DNA from: JAIRNF01 sp031550925
Lineage (GTDB): Bacteria > Bacteroidota > Bacteroidia > Bacteroidales > UBA932
Direction: 5' to 3'
Length of the DNA: 14,676 bases
NCBI GenBank assembly: GCA_031550925.1
Contig: JAVBOE010000064.1
Coordinates: forward strand, 1-14,676
This document shows positions 1 to 7,916 of the stretch, piece by piece. The notes under the pieces are model-generated. The model had not been told where the DNA came from. It worked only from the letters and a program-made list of their open reading frames with translations, and ran no database searches. Within the stretch, counting starts at the first letter, position 1, and every line of letters starts with the position of its first letter. Position numbers and translations under genes: made by a program.

Positions 1-734
1 AACAACGATAGATCGTTCTCTTTCAGCTTAATTTCGTTTTCAAGAGTTGGTACTAGTGTTTCGGTACGTGCCAGCTCTACAAGACTCTGTCGATACGGAA
101 TTTCTGATGTAAGTCCGCCTTCGTATCTCAGCTTAGCAAAACGAACACCTTCATGGCGCGCATCTAGTGTTTGTTTTACAATAGTCAGCTCTCGGTCTAA
201 TGCTTTAAGTTCGAAGTATGCTTGCGCAACTTGCGAAATAATAGTTAGCTGAAGTGCCTGTCTTGCTTCAACTGATTGTAGGTAGGTGGCAACGCCTGCT
301 TCGTTTTGCCAACGTAGCTTTCCCCATATATCCAGCTCCCAGCCAATAGTCCCTTTCGTGCCTATTTCGGGATCAAAGACCTCGTTATTGCCGGCGTAGT
401 TAGTGTAGTCGCGCTGCGCATATATGTTTATACCAATATCGGGAAACAGATACGAGAGATTTATGCGCTTTTCGGCAATCATCTCTTTAATGCGTGCCGA
501 AGCAATCAGCATATCCTTATTGTTGTCAAGTGCCTTTGTTATCAGGCTTTGCAGAACAGTGTCGGCATATATTGTACTCCATCCAATATCGGCAACAATA
601 CCTTCTTGTAGGCCATCTTTATCGAATTCTGCAGGCATATTCATTTCAGGTAGCTTGTGTACACGTCCTATCCTGCATGAGTTACAGAGTAATGCGAATG
701 AAATTATTACTATTAAATAAGCTATACGATTCAT
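1..734 (-). CDS. Outer-membrane efflux channel lipoprotein, TolC/OprM (NodT) family, C-terminus cut by window edge
   Basis: This is the third gene of the efflux operon and encodes the outer-membrane exit duct that works with the RND pump and adaptor upstream of it. I read 244 codons from the ATG at 734; the rest lies left of the window. Residues 1-20 form a lipoprotein signal ending in LLCNSC, with C20 the likely lipidated Cys (C17 is a less likely alternative). The mature part shows outer-membrane efflux protein features: GWELDIWGKLRW at 131-142, a long helical stretch at about 148-200, and RYEGGLTSEIPYRQS at 203-217, which matches the family's usual RYxxGxxS turn. The start lies only 6 bp after the pump's stop codon, so translation is probably coupled. 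An A/G-rich AAAAGAG abuts the ATG, too close to be a normal Shine-Dalgarno. Family assignment is firm; the substrate cannot be told. Confidence 0.9.
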   Translation of the reverse strand, partial: MNRIAYLIVIISFALLCNSCRIGRVHKLPEMNMPAEFDKDGLQEGIVADIGWSTIYADTVLQSLITKALDNNKDMLIASARIKEMIAEKRINLSYLFPDIGINIYAQRDYTNYAGNNEVFDPEIGTKGTIGWELDIWGKLRWQNEAGVATYLQSVEARQALQLTIISQVAQAYFELKALDRELTIVKQTLDARHEGVRFAKLRYEGGLTSEIPYRQSLVELARTETLVPTLENEIKLKENDLSL

Positions 735-740
735 CTCTTT

Positions 741-3700
741 TTAGTTATCACAATTACATTTTTTTCTTTTGCGAAACCGAAATTCGGGAATTTTAAACTG
801 TTTCTTTACTTTGTGTATCATTACAAAGAAGAACGGTATCATAACGATGCCAATGGTTATAGCGACAATCATGCCGAAAAATACCCCCGTACCAATTGAA
901 TGACGGCTTGCCGAACCCGGACCCGATGCGAGAACCATAGGCAGCATTCCCAATACAAACGCAAGCGATGTCATTAATATTGGACGAAAACGAAGCTTTG
1001 CCGCTTGAATCGCCGCTTGAACTGGGTCAACACATTGGTCTGTCTGTACTTTAGCAAACTCAATAATAAGAATGGCATTCTTAGCAGCGAGACCTATAAG
1101 CGTTACAAGCCCGATCTTAAAATAGATATCATTCTCCAGCCCAAGAACAAGTATGCCTAGGTACGCGCCAAGTGCGGCAATGGGTAAAGATAGTAGGGCA
1201 GATATTGGTACAGTCCAGCTTTCATATTGTGCCGCGAGAAATAGGAACACAAAAAGAAATACCAGTAGCATAACTACCCCTGTTTGTCCGCTAGCCTTTT
1301 TTTCTTGGAATGATAGTCCGCTCCATGCTATGCCTATGTTATCCGGTAGCTTTTCACGCGCAACTTTTTCAATAATATTCATCACCTGACCGCTACTATT
1401 TCCTGCCGAAGGGGTAACTTGCATAGATGCTGCCGTGTACATATTAAATCTCGCAATGCTTCCGGGACCGGTAGTGTAGTCGGTTTTTCCGAGTGCTGTA
1501 AGTGGTACCATAGTTCCGCTTGCCGTTCTTACAAAAAACAAGTTAAGGTTATCTTGCGTAGTTCTGAACGATTGGTCGGCCTGGATATATACTTTGTATA
1601 TTCGGTTAAACATATTGAAATCGTTGACATATACCGAACCCAAATAGGCTTTCAATGTAGAAAAAATATCCGCCATCGGAACACCTAACAGCAAGGCCTG
1701 ATCTTTATTTACATCGAAATACAGCTGAGGTATTTCGGGCTGTAATGAGGTCGATACTTTCTCGACTTGTCGTGCTTGCGATACATAATACGTAAACGTA
1801 TCAACGGCATTAACTAAATCGTTCCACTGAGCATCTGCTTTTGCCTGTAGCTTAACTTCTACACCTCCGGCAGAACCAAGCCCCGGTATAATGGGTGGAC
1901 TGCTGGTATATACGCTTATTTCGGGATAGTAGTACAGCTCATTTTCAATATCACGCATTACGTCCTCAACACCCATGCTCCTTTTATTCCAAGGCTTAAG
2001 TATAACCGTAAGCGTAGATCGCCCTTGGTTAGAACCAATACGGGGACTCGATCCGGTTACGTTCTGAACGTAAGCAACAGCTTCGTGCTTATTAATATAT
2101 GCAACGGCACGATCGGTTACTGTACGCATACGTTCTATTGTAGTGCCTTGAGGCATTGCCAGTTCAACGGTAAAAAAGCCTTGATCTTCTTGAGGTATGA
2201 AACCTGACGCAATATATTTGTTAAGCACAAAAATCAGTACTATTACCATTCCAAGCCCTGCCAACATACGCTTAGGACGATTGATTGCTTTTAAAATTAA
2301 GCTTGTGTAATTTTTATTTCCTTTATCTAACCAAATATTGATTTTGCGGAACACTATATTTTTTTTCTTTGTAGATGGACGTAATATTTGCGCGCACATC
2401 GCAGGGCTTAATGTTAGTGCTACTACTGTTGATAGTAATACCGACACCGCGATTGTGATAGAGAACTGACGGAATAAGGAACCTGTAATTCCGCTAAGAA
2501 AGCTAACCGGAATGAATACAGCACATAAAACAAGCGAGGTAGCGATAAGAGCACCGGCCAGCTGTTTCATGGCAATATGTGTTGCTTCGCGCGCGCTGAG
2601 TTTTTGTGTTTCCATAATACGCTCAACGTTCTCAACAACAACAATGGCATCATCTACAACAATACCGATTGCCAGAACAAGACCTAAAAGGGTAAGCATA
2701 TTAATAGAAAAGCCCATGGCCAGCATAAATCCAAAGGTACCGATAAGCGATATAGGTACGGCTACAATAGGGATAACTGCCGCTCTCCAGTTTTGCAATG
2801 ATAAGAATACAACAAGAATAACTAGTATTAAAGCCTCAGCTAGTGTCTTATACACCTCATGAATAGATTCGGATATATACTCTGTTATATCAAAAGGAAC
2901 GAGATAGCTAAGCCCATCGGGAAAATCTCTTGCGATGGCTTCCATTCCGTTTTTTACTTCTTCCGCAACCTCTACAGCATTTGCTCCGGGTAGCATATAT
3001 ATGCTTAGTATGGCGGCATTCTTTCCATTCAGACCGCTTTCGGTACCATAGGATGCTGCCTCTAACGATACTCTGGCAACATCTCTAATTCGGATGATAG
3101 AGCCATCGTTATTAGCTCGCACAATAATGTCTTCGAAGTCGTTAACTGTAGATAGCCTGCCTCGCGCGGTAATAGGAATGGTTACATCTATGTCCGACAT
3201 AGGGGGTCTGCCCAGTTCTCCGGCAGCCGACTCTCTGTTTTGGTCTTTAAGCGCGTCTTGCAAATCTTTAACTGTTACACCGAAGCTTGCCATCTTATCG
3301 GGTTTTACCCAAATCTGCATTCCGTAATAACGACCGCCAACGTTAGAAATTCTGCCTACCCCGGGAATACGACGTAGTACATCAATTACATTTATGGTGG
3401 CGTAGTTGCTAAGGTATATTTCGTCAAATTTAGGATCGCTTGATGCTAACGCTATTGTAAGCAGCTGATTGGGCGTTTGCTTCTCTACAGAAATGCCGTT
3501 TTGTACAACTTCGGCCGGCAGACTTGCTTCAGCCAGCTTTACACGATTTTGTACTTCTACGGCTGCGAAGTCGGTATTTACACCTACGTCAAATGTTATG
3601 GTAATGGTTAGTCCACCCGAGTTAGAGCAGCTCGATTCCATATATATCATGCCAGGCGTGCCGTTCAGCTGCTGCTCAATAGGTGTGGCTACAGCCTGAG

Positions 3701-3875
3701 AAACGGTTGTAGCATTAGCGCCCGGATATGATGTACTAACTTTTACAATGGGTGGTGTAATTTGCGGGTACTGCTCAACGGGAAGCGAGACAAGACCAAC
3801 TATTCCGACTAAGACAATCAGAATAGATAAAACCGTTGAAAAAACAGGCCGATCAATAAAAAATCCTGAATTCAT
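741..3875 (-). CDS. RND multidrug efflux pump, inner-membrane subunit (AcrB/MexB, HAE-1 family)
   Basis: This is the proton-driven inner-membrane pump of a tripartite efflux system, exporting amphiphilic compounds such as drugs, bile salts, detergents or dyes through the adaptor and outer-membrane channel. At 1044 residues it has the normal family length. The N-terminus has the typical FFIDRPVFSTVLSI TM1 start. The periplasmic segment has LPVEQYPQITPP at 31-42, and TM4 has GIVVDDAIVVVENV with the proton-relay pair D408/D409. TM10 has K932 in AAKNAILIIEFA, followed by R962 and T969 in RFRPILMTSLAF; these match AcrB K940, R971 and T978. The pump therefore looks functional. The C-terminal tail is short and basic (KRKKCNCDN). 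It starts 12 bp after the adaptor's stop, with a strong Shine-Dalgarno, and ends 6 bp before the channel gene. Exact substrate is not inferable. Confidence 0.96.
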   Translation of the reverse strand: MNSGFFIDRPVFSTVLSILIVLVGIVGLVSLPVEQYPQITPPIVKVSTSYPGANATTVSQAVATPIEQQLNGTPGMIYMESSCSNSGGLTITITFDVGVNTDFAAVEVQNRVKLAEASLPAEVVQNGISVEKQTPNQLLTIALASSDPKFDEIYLSNYATINVIDVLRRIPGVGRISNVGGRYYGMQIWVKPDKMASFGVTVKDLQDALKDQNRESAAGELGRPPMSDIDVTIPITARGRLSTVNDFEDIIVRANNDGSIIRIRDVARVSLEAASYGTESGLNGKNAAILSIYMLPGANAVEVAEEVKNGMEAIARDFPDGLSYLVPFDITEYISESIHEVYKTLAEALILVILVVFLSLQNWRAAVIPIVAVPISLIGTFGFMLAMGFSINMLTLLGLVLAIGIVVDDAIVVVENVERIMETQKLSAREATHIAMKQLAGALIATSLVLCAVFIPVSFLSGITGSLFRQFSITIAVSVLLSTVVALTLSPAMCAQILRPSTKKKNIVFRKINIWLDKGNKNYTSLILKAINRPKRMLAGLGMVIVLIFVLNKYIASGFIPQEDQGFFTVELAMPQGTTIERMRTVTDRAVAYINKHEAVAYVQNVTGSSPRIGSNQGRSTLTVILKPWNKRSMGVEDVMRDIENELYYYPEISVYTSSPPIIPGLGSAGGVEVKLQAKADAQWNDLVNAVDTFTYYVSQARQVEKVSTSLQPEIPQLYFDVNKDQALLLGVPMADIFSTLKAYLGSVYVNDFNMFNRIYKVYIQADQSFRTTQDNLNLFFVRTASGTMVPLTALGKTDYTTGPGSIARFNMYTAASMQVTPSAGNSSGQVMNIIEKVAREKLPDNIGIAWSGLSFQEKKASGQTGVVMLLVFLFVFLFLAAQYESWTVPISALLSLPIAALGAYLGILVLGLENDIYFKIGLVTLIGLAAKNAILIIEFAKVQTDQCVDPVQAAIQAAKLRFRPILMTSLAFVLGMLPMVLASGPGSASRHSIGTGVFFGMIVAITIGIVMIPFFFVMIHKVKKQFKIPEFRFRKRKKCNCDN

Positions 3876-3882
3876 AAGCCTG

Positions 3883-3889
3883 TCCTCCT
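3883..3889 (-). promoter_or_regulatory. Shine-Dalgarno site for the RND pump gene
   Basis: On the minus strand the adaptor's stop codon TAG runs directly into GAGGA, giving AGGAGGA seven bases before the pump ATG at 3875. This is a near-perfect anti-16S match. None of the other complete genes in the window has one, as is usual in Bacteroidetes. It suggests re-initiation or extra strong initiation of the internal pump gene. Confidence 0.7.
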
Positions 3890-5042
3890 AGTTGTTTTGG
3901 GTCTCTTCTTTTTCAATATCAGCCTCTTCTTCGGGGTAGCGCCAAATAGCTTTTTGGCCATGTGTAAGCTTATGGTAACCTTCTATCACAATTTTTTCGT
4001 TAGGCGAAAGTCCTCTTGTAATTACAACTTTATTATTTTGTTCAGGACCTATTTCCACAAAGCGTTTTTCTACAATACTATCGGGCCGTATTACAAATAT
4101 AAACGCGCCACCTTTTTCTATCGAAACAGCTTTTTGTGGAACAGCTATTACATTTTCCATTACATCAAGTAGCAGCTTTACTTGGGTAGGTTGCCCGGGA
4201 AGCAGCTCCTGATTAGGATTTGGCATAACGGCGCGTACACCAAATGTACCGGTTTGAGGATCTACAAGAGGCGAAGCAAAATCTACAATACCTTTTTTAT
4301 TGTATGTAGTATTATCGGCAAGGGTAATGGTAACAGTGGGTTGCCACGAACGTGTCGCGTCCAGCTCGCCAAGATGAACGTTACGGCGTTGACTGCGTAA
4401 GTAGTCTAAAGAGGTAAGCTTAAAATCTATCAGTACCGTATCTCGTTGTACCACCGTTGCTAACAGCGAAGCACCTGCGTTTCCTACCAGCGTTCCGACA
4501 TCAACATATCGTTCGCTGATGTATCCGGATAATGGCGAACGTACAACGGTATAGCTAAGTTCCAGCTCTGCTTGTGCCAAATCGGCCTTACTCATCGAAA
4601 CGCTGGCATTGGCCATATCGAGTGCTGCAATGGCGTTGTCCAAGTCCAGCTGGCTGGCTGCGTTTTGTTCGTATAAAGGTCGTAAGCGAGTTACATCTCT
4701 TTCTGATTTTGCAGCCTGAGCCTCGTCTTTTTTCAGCTGGGCTTTGGCTTTTTCAACTTTTGCCTTATAAAGAGCGGCGTTAATATAGAAAAGTGGTTCG
4801 TTTGCTTTTACTTCTTTTCCTTCCTCAAAAGCCATGCGCTCAAGAAAGCCTTCTACTCTTGCATGTATTTCAACCCTTTTTGCTGCTCTTATCTGTCCGG
4901 CATACTCGCCATAAATTTCAACGTTCTCGGTAGTGACGTCTTCAACTTCGACAATAGGAGGTTTAACTTCCGGTTCTTTACAAGAATTTAGCAAAACAAA
5001 CCCGAATAATGTCAAGGCGTGGATAGCTTTTAGTTTGTACAT
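3888..5042 (-). CDS. RND efflux periplasmic adaptor lipoprotein (AcrA/MexA, membrane fusion protein family)
   Basis: First gene of the efflux operon; it bridges the inner-membrane pump and the outer-membrane channel. At 384 residues it has the usual family length. Residues 1-20 are a lipoprotein signal ending VLLNSC, with C21 the lipid-attachment Cys, so the protein is anchored to a membrane. In order it shows the first half of the lipoyl/barrel-sandwich domain (about 45-88, RVEIHARVEGFLERM), an alpha-helical hairpin rich in Ala, Lys and Glu (about 92-162), the second lipoyl half (163-195, YTVVRSPLSGYISERYVDVG), then the beta-barrel and membrane-proximal domains (LLPGQPTQVKL near 285, VPQKAV near 303). 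The tail is acidic. No Shine-Dalgarno precedes the ATG. Inverted repeats upstream could bind a regulator; no regulator gene is in view. Confidence 0.95.
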   Translation of the reverse strand: MYKLKAIHALTLFGFVLLNSCKEPEVKPPIVEVEDVTTENVEIYGEYAGQIRAAKRVEIHARVEGFLERMAFEEGKEVKANEPLFYINAALYKAKVEKAKAQLKKDEAQAAKSERDVTRLRPLYEQNAASQLDLDNAIAALDMANASVSMSKADLAQAELELSYTVVRSPLSGYISERYVDVGTLVGNAGASLLATVVQRDTVLIDFKLTSLDYLRSQRRNVHLGELDATRSWQPTVTITLADNTTYNKKGIVDFASPLVDPQTGTFGVRAVMPNPNQELLPGQPTQVKLLLDVMENVIAVPQKAVSIEKGGAFIFVIRPDSIVEKRFVEIGPEQNNKVVITRGLSPNEKIVIEGYHKLTHGQKAIWRYPEEEADIEKEETQNN

Positions 5043-5062
5043 TGTTATGGTATTGGTTTAAA

Positions 5063-5142
5063 TATAGCTATACAGTTATTATGTATAGTGCTGATTATTA
5101 ATTGCTATAAAAGTTTGATTTTATAGCAGACTTTTCTATAGC
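5063..5142. promoter_or_regulatory. Candidate operator region of the efflux operon: palindromic TATAGC/GCTATA half-sites
   Basis: Within 80 bp upstream of the adaptor start there are two perfect dyads. The first is TATAGCTATA at 5063-5072. The second is GCTATAAAA at 5104-5112 paired with TTTTATAGC at 5119-5127, separated by six bases. A further TATAGC lies at 5137-5142. The same six-base half-site therefore occurs five times in alternating orientation. Such symmetry is what a dimeric repressor would bind, but the region is very AT-rich and chance dyads are common. I see no convincing -33/-7 promoter on the minus strand here; TATATTTA near 5066 is only a partial -7 match. Confidence 0.35.
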
Positions 5143-5186
5143 TTCTTTATACATATATATAACTAGGCGTTATCGATTGCCGAATT

Positions 5187-5230
5187 TAAAAAAAATAAGA
5201 AGAGCAAAATGTTATTTCTACTCTTCTTAT
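5187..5230 (-). terminator. Rho-independent terminator after cdd
   Basis: Read on the minus strand, downstream of the cdd stop, ATAAGAAGAG (5230-5221) pairs perfectly with CTCTTCTTAT (5204-5195) across a 16-base loop that holds a further small AAAT/ATTT stem. A run of eight T follows, starting with the last base of the stem (5195 down to 5188). It separates cdd transcription from the efflux operon, which lies further along the same strand. Confidence 0.8.
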
Positions 5231-5256
5231 ATTCAATATAACTTTTATTAAGCTTA

Positions 5257-5739
5257 TTATTTGTAGCTGCCTATGTCGAAGCTAAGAGGTAGTAGGTCTT
5301 TTATGCTATTGATTACTTGAATGCGCTTTGTGCTACCCATTATTACTTTTATTGGTTTCCCGAAACGTTGTTCGTTCTCTAATAACGATTGCCGGCAGCT
5401 GCCGCATGGATAAATCGGTGTGCTATTTAAAGCCCCGTCAATAGAAGAGCTGATGGCTATTGCCACAATAGGAACGTTGGAAAAATGGGCGTTAGCATAA
5501 AACATCGCAACCCGTTCGGCGCATAGCCCTGATGGATATGCAGCGTTTTCTTGGTTACTTCCGCTGATAAATTCGCCGTTTTCTAATAGTATGGCAACAC
5601 CTACATTGAAGTTAGAGTAAGGCGCGTATGAAGTTAGAGTGGCTTCATCTGCCTTTTGCAGTAACGCTTGTTCTTCGGTCAATAGTTCCAGTCTATTATC
5701 GTATTCCTTTACGTTTATTTTTATTTCGTATTCTTTCAT
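5257..5739 (-). CDS. cdd: Cytidine deaminase
   Basis: Zinc enzyme of pyrimidine salvage that deaminates cytidine and deoxycytidine to uridine and deoxyuridine in the cytoplasm. The 160-residue length fits the homotetrameric short form. Sequence evidence: YAPYSNFNVGVAI at 38-50; the substrate and zinc motif ENAAYPSGLCAERVA at 64-78, with zinc ligand C73 and proton shuttle E75; and PCGSCRQ at 111-117, with the other two zinc ligands C112 and C115. All catalytic residues are present. There is no Shine-Dalgarno before the ATG, only an A-rich stretch. It has its own promoter at 5798-5829 and terminator at 5187-5230, so it is a single-gene transcript, divergent from the glucosaminidase gene. Confidence 0.96.
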   Translation of the reverse strand: MKEYEIKINVKEYDNRLELLTEEQALLQKADEATLTSYAPYSNFNVGVAILLENGEFISGSNQENAAYPSGLCAERVAMFYANAHFSNVPIVAIAISSSIDGALNSTPIYPCGSCRQSLLENEQRFGKPIKVIMGSTKRIQVINSIKDLLPLSFDIGSYK

Positions 5740-5797
5740 TGTTTTTTTGTTAGCTCATTATTATCGCAACATTAACTCTGTGTGTTGATACACATTA

Positions 5798-5829
5798 CAA
5801 ACATACTTTTATTTACTATAAACACCAAA
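5798..5829 (-). promoter_or_regulatory. cdd promoter, Bacteroidetes -33/-7 type
   Basis: On the minus strand TTTG (5829-5826) is followed after 20 bases by TATGTTTG (5805-5798), an exact match to the Bacteroidetes primary sigma -7 consensus TAnnTTTG at normal spacing. It lies about 60 bases upstream of the cdd ATG, leaving a 5' leader of roughly 50 bases. Confidence 0.75.
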
Positions 5830-5859
5830 TTGTGTATAAAGCTCGGATAGTAACCCCTA

Positions 5860-5887
5860 TTTGTAACGAATAAAAATGCTACTTTTG
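5860..5887 (+). promoter_or_regulatory. Promoter of the glucosaminidase gene, Bacteroidetes type
   Basis: TTTG at 5860-5863 and TACTTTTG at 5880-5887 (exact TAnnTTTG) are separated by 16 bases, somewhat shorter than the usual 19-21. The ATG at 5905 is 17 bases after the box, so the leader would be only about 10 bases. It is back to back with the cdd promoter; the two -33 boxes are 30 bp apart. Confidence 0.6.
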
Positions 5888-5904
5888 CCACAAATCGTTT
5901 GCTT

Positions 5905-6870
5905 ATGAAGGTTCGCATTTCCTTATTAATAGTGGCTCTAATTGCTGTATCTCCTTTCACTACTAGCGCGCAGAGATATGCTGCGCGAACTGAGTATATT
6001 AAAAAGTATAAGGATATTGCCATAAAAGAAATGAAAGAGTATGGCATACCTGCAAGCATTACGTTGGCTCAGGCATGTCTCGAATCGGGCGATGGCAAGA
6101 GCCGTTTGGCTAAAGAAGGGAACAACCATTTTGGTATAAAATGTCATAACGATTGGGATGGTGATAAGATATATCATGATGATGATGCTAAAGGCGAGTG
6201 CTTCCGGTCATACACACATGCCGAAGAATCGTTTAAGGATCATTCGATATTTTTGAAATATCGTCAACGTTATGCCTCTCTCTTTGATTTAAACCCCAGA
6301 GATCATAAGGCGTGGGCCGAAGGCCTAAAAAAAGCGGGATACGCCACAAATCCACAGTACGCACCCATGCTGATTAAAATTATTGAAGATTACGAGCTCT
6401 ATAAATATGACAGCGAAGTTCCTGTATCGGAAATAAAAAGCGGAACACCTCGTCAGACTATTGAAACTAAAACAGGTGTAGTGGATATAGATAATTTTGT
6501 TGTGAAGTTTGGCCGAGAGCTTTACACTAATAATGGCGTTAGCTTTATTGTGGCAAAACGTCAAGATACCTATTCTCGTATAGCTGATGAATTTGGCATA
6601 ACACGTGAAAAGTTAATGACATACAACGATCTTGACGATAATGCTACGATTAAAGAGGGTGATGTGATATTTGTACAGAAGAAGAAAAATAAAGCATCAA
6701 GTCGTTATCCTGTTCATATTGTGGAGGCTGGTGAGACCATGCATAACATATCGCAGCAGTACGGCATTAAGCTGAGCGTTTTGTATAAGAAGAACCGTAT
6801 GGATATGAACAGAGGACAACAACCAACCTCCGGACAAGAGCTGTATTTGCGTAAAACAATGAAGAGATAA
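5905..6870 (+). CDS. Secreted glucosaminidase-domain protein with two LysM repeats
   Basis: Predicted exported peptidoglycan hydrolase that cleaves GlcNAc-MurNAc bonds and acts in cell-wall growth or separation. I start it at the ATG at 5905 (321 residues), because a reading from the TTG two codons earlier adds nothing and the signal peptide fits: MKVRISLLIVALIAVSPFTTSA, with cleavage near A22-Q23. Residues 27-165 form the glucosaminidase (FlgJ/GH73-like) domain: ITLAQACLESGDGKSRLAKEG, with likely catalytic E60, then GNNHFGIKC at 72-80, SYTHAEESFKDHSIFL near 102-117 and WAEGLKKAGYATNPQYA at 137-153. LysM repeat 1 is at about 212-257 (FIVAKRQDTYSRIADEFGI) and LysM repeat 2 at about 270-316 (HIVEAGETMHNISQQYGI), expected to bind glycan strands. 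It has its own promoter. No lipobox is seen, so it is probably soluble in the periplasm or secreted. Confidence 0.9.
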   Translation: MKVRISLLIVALIAVSPFTTSAQRYAARTEYIKKYKDIAIKEMKEYGIPASITLAQACLESGDGKSRLAKEGNNHFGIKCHNDWDGDKIYHDDDAKGECFRSYTHAEESFKDHSIFLKYRQRYASLFDLNPRDHKAWAEGLKKAGYATNPQYAPMLIKIIEDYELYKYDSEVPVSEIKSGTPRQTIETKTGVVDIDNFVVKFGRELYTNNGVSFIVAKRQDTYSRIADEFGITREKLMTYNDLDDNATIKEGDVIFVQKKKNKASSRYPVHIVEAGETMHNISQQYGIKLSVLYKKNRMDMNRGQQPTSGQELYLRKTMKR

Positions 6871-6900
6871 CTTATATAGGCTATGGGACTTAATGACACA

Positions 6901-6972
6901 AAGACTTCAAGATTTTTATTATTATTTTGATTTTCAATGAAAGTTTTTAAGTCTTAAAATCCTAAAATCTTG
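6901..6972. other. AT-rich intergenic stretch with two overlapping inverted repeats
   Basis: Between the glucosaminidase gene and xerD, AAGACTT (6901-6907) is complementary to AAGTCTT (6949-6955), and CAAGATTTT (6908-6916) to AAAATCTTG (6964-6972). The two pairings cross rather than nest, so they cannot form one simple hairpin. There is no clear T-tract terminator. Low complexity makes a chance origin plausible. Confidence 0.3.
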
Positions 6973-7019
6973 GAATCTATATAATAACGGTTGTAGCTAT
7001 TTTATACTAGCAATGATAT

Positions 7020-7916
7020 ATGTCATGGGATGAAAGTATAGCAGATTTTATTGTTCACCTTCGAGTTGAAAAATCACTATCTAACAATAGTATAGAGGCA
7101 TATAGCGAGGATGTAAGAAAGCTACGAACGTATATGGAAGAATTAGGGCTCCACTCTCCCAAGGAGGTGGAGCCTTCTCATGTAGAAAATTTCTTAGCGC
7201 ATCTTTACGATCTTAATTTGGGAAAAACCTCTCAAGCCCGCATTCTAAGCGGCGTAAAGGCTTTCTTTAGGTATCTTATGCTCGAAGATGTGATAGAGCA
7301 AAGCCCCACCGAGCTAATAGAATCGCCCAAGATAAGCCGGAAATTGCCGGAAATTCTTACTCCCGAAGAGATCGATCAGCTGATTGCCGCTATCGATTTA
7401 AGCAAGCCTGATGGGCATCGTAATAAAGCTATGCTCGAAACCTTATACAGCTGTGGGTTAAGAGTATCTGAGCTGGTTAACCTACAGCTTTCAAACCTAT
7501 ACTTTAACGATGAGTTTATCCGAGTAATAGGAAAAGGCAATAAAGAACGACTTGTGCCCATTGGCAGTATGGCAATTAAGGCTATTCAGCTATATCTTTC
7601 TGTTAGGACTACACAACGAGTTAATCGAGAGTTTGAGAATATTGTTTTTTTGAATAGGCGAGGTAATCAGCTAACACGTGCAATGGTTTTTACTATTATA
7701 AAGAGGCTGGCAAAAGCTATTGGACTAAAGAAAAATATTAGTCCGCACAGCTTTCGTCATTCGTTTGCTACGCACCTTATTTCCAATGGGGCCGATCTTC
7801 GGGCGGTACAACAGATGCTAGGTCACGAATCAATACTTACAACCGAGATATACACACATTTGGATAGAAAACATTTATCAGAAGCTATTATTCGATATCA
7901 TCCAAGGGCTAAATAG
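7020..7916 (+). CDS. xerD: Site-specific tyrosine recombinase XerD
   Basis: Cytoplasmic recombinase that, with a XerC partner, resolves chromosome dimers at the dif site during division. At 298 residues it equals the length of E. coli XerD. The N-terminal SAM-like DNA-binding domain spans about 5-90, with the family pattern LRVEKSLSNNSIEAYSEDV at 14-32. The catalytic domain has the complete residue set: R148 (SCGLRVSEL), K172 (GKGNKERLVP), H243 and R246 (PHSFRHSFATH), H269 (MLGHESI) and nucleophile Y278 (TTEIYTHL). It could be a XerC paralogue, but the length, the MSWDE-type start and the HLDRKHLSEAIIRYHPR tail favour XerD. There is no phage or integron context, so a housekeeping role is likely. 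No Shine-Dalgarno and no convincing promoter were seen. Confidence 0.9.
   Translation: MSWDESIADFIVHLRVEKSLSNNSIEAYSEDVRKLRTYMEELGLHSPKEVEPSHVENFLAHLYDLNLGKTSQARILSGVKAFFRYLMLEDVIEQSPTELIESPKISRKLPEILTPEEIDQLIAAIDLSKPDGHRNKAMLETLYSCGLRVSELVNLQLSNLYFNDEFIRVIGKGNKERLVPIGSMAIKAIQLYLSVRTTQRVNREFENIVFLNRRGNQLTRAMVFTIIKRLAKAIGLKKNISPHSFRHSFATHLISNGADLRAVQQMLGHESILTTEIYTHLDRKHLSEAIIRYHPRAK

Noticed and set aside
2512..2862. 116-codon plus-strand frame inside the RND pump gene
   Set aside because: It is an antisense shadow of a fully conserved pump sequence, is low complexity in Thr, Ile and Ala, and has no recognisable domain or start signal.
5063..5127. Palindromes before the efflux operon as a second transcription terminator
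   Set aside because: They are not followed by a T-run on the relevant strand, and a convincing cdd terminator already lies at 5187-5230.
5899..5904. TTG start two codons upstream of the glucosaminidase ATG
   Set aside because: The ATG at 5905 begins a normal signal peptide with a basic residue at position 2; the TTG adds nothing and lies in the expected transcript start area.
5772..6177. Overlapping minus-strand frames of 95 and 79 codons over the cdd/glucosaminidase promoter region and the glucosaminidase start
   Set aside because: They run antisense to the signal peptide and catalytic domain of the glucosaminidase and cover both mapped promoter boxes, so they are unlikely to be genes.
7020..7916. 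The tyrosine recombinase as the integrase of a mobile element, or a dif site near it
   Set aside because: It has the length and motifs of housekeeping XerD; no attachment repeats, cargo genes, tRNA or dif-like 28-mer were found around it.
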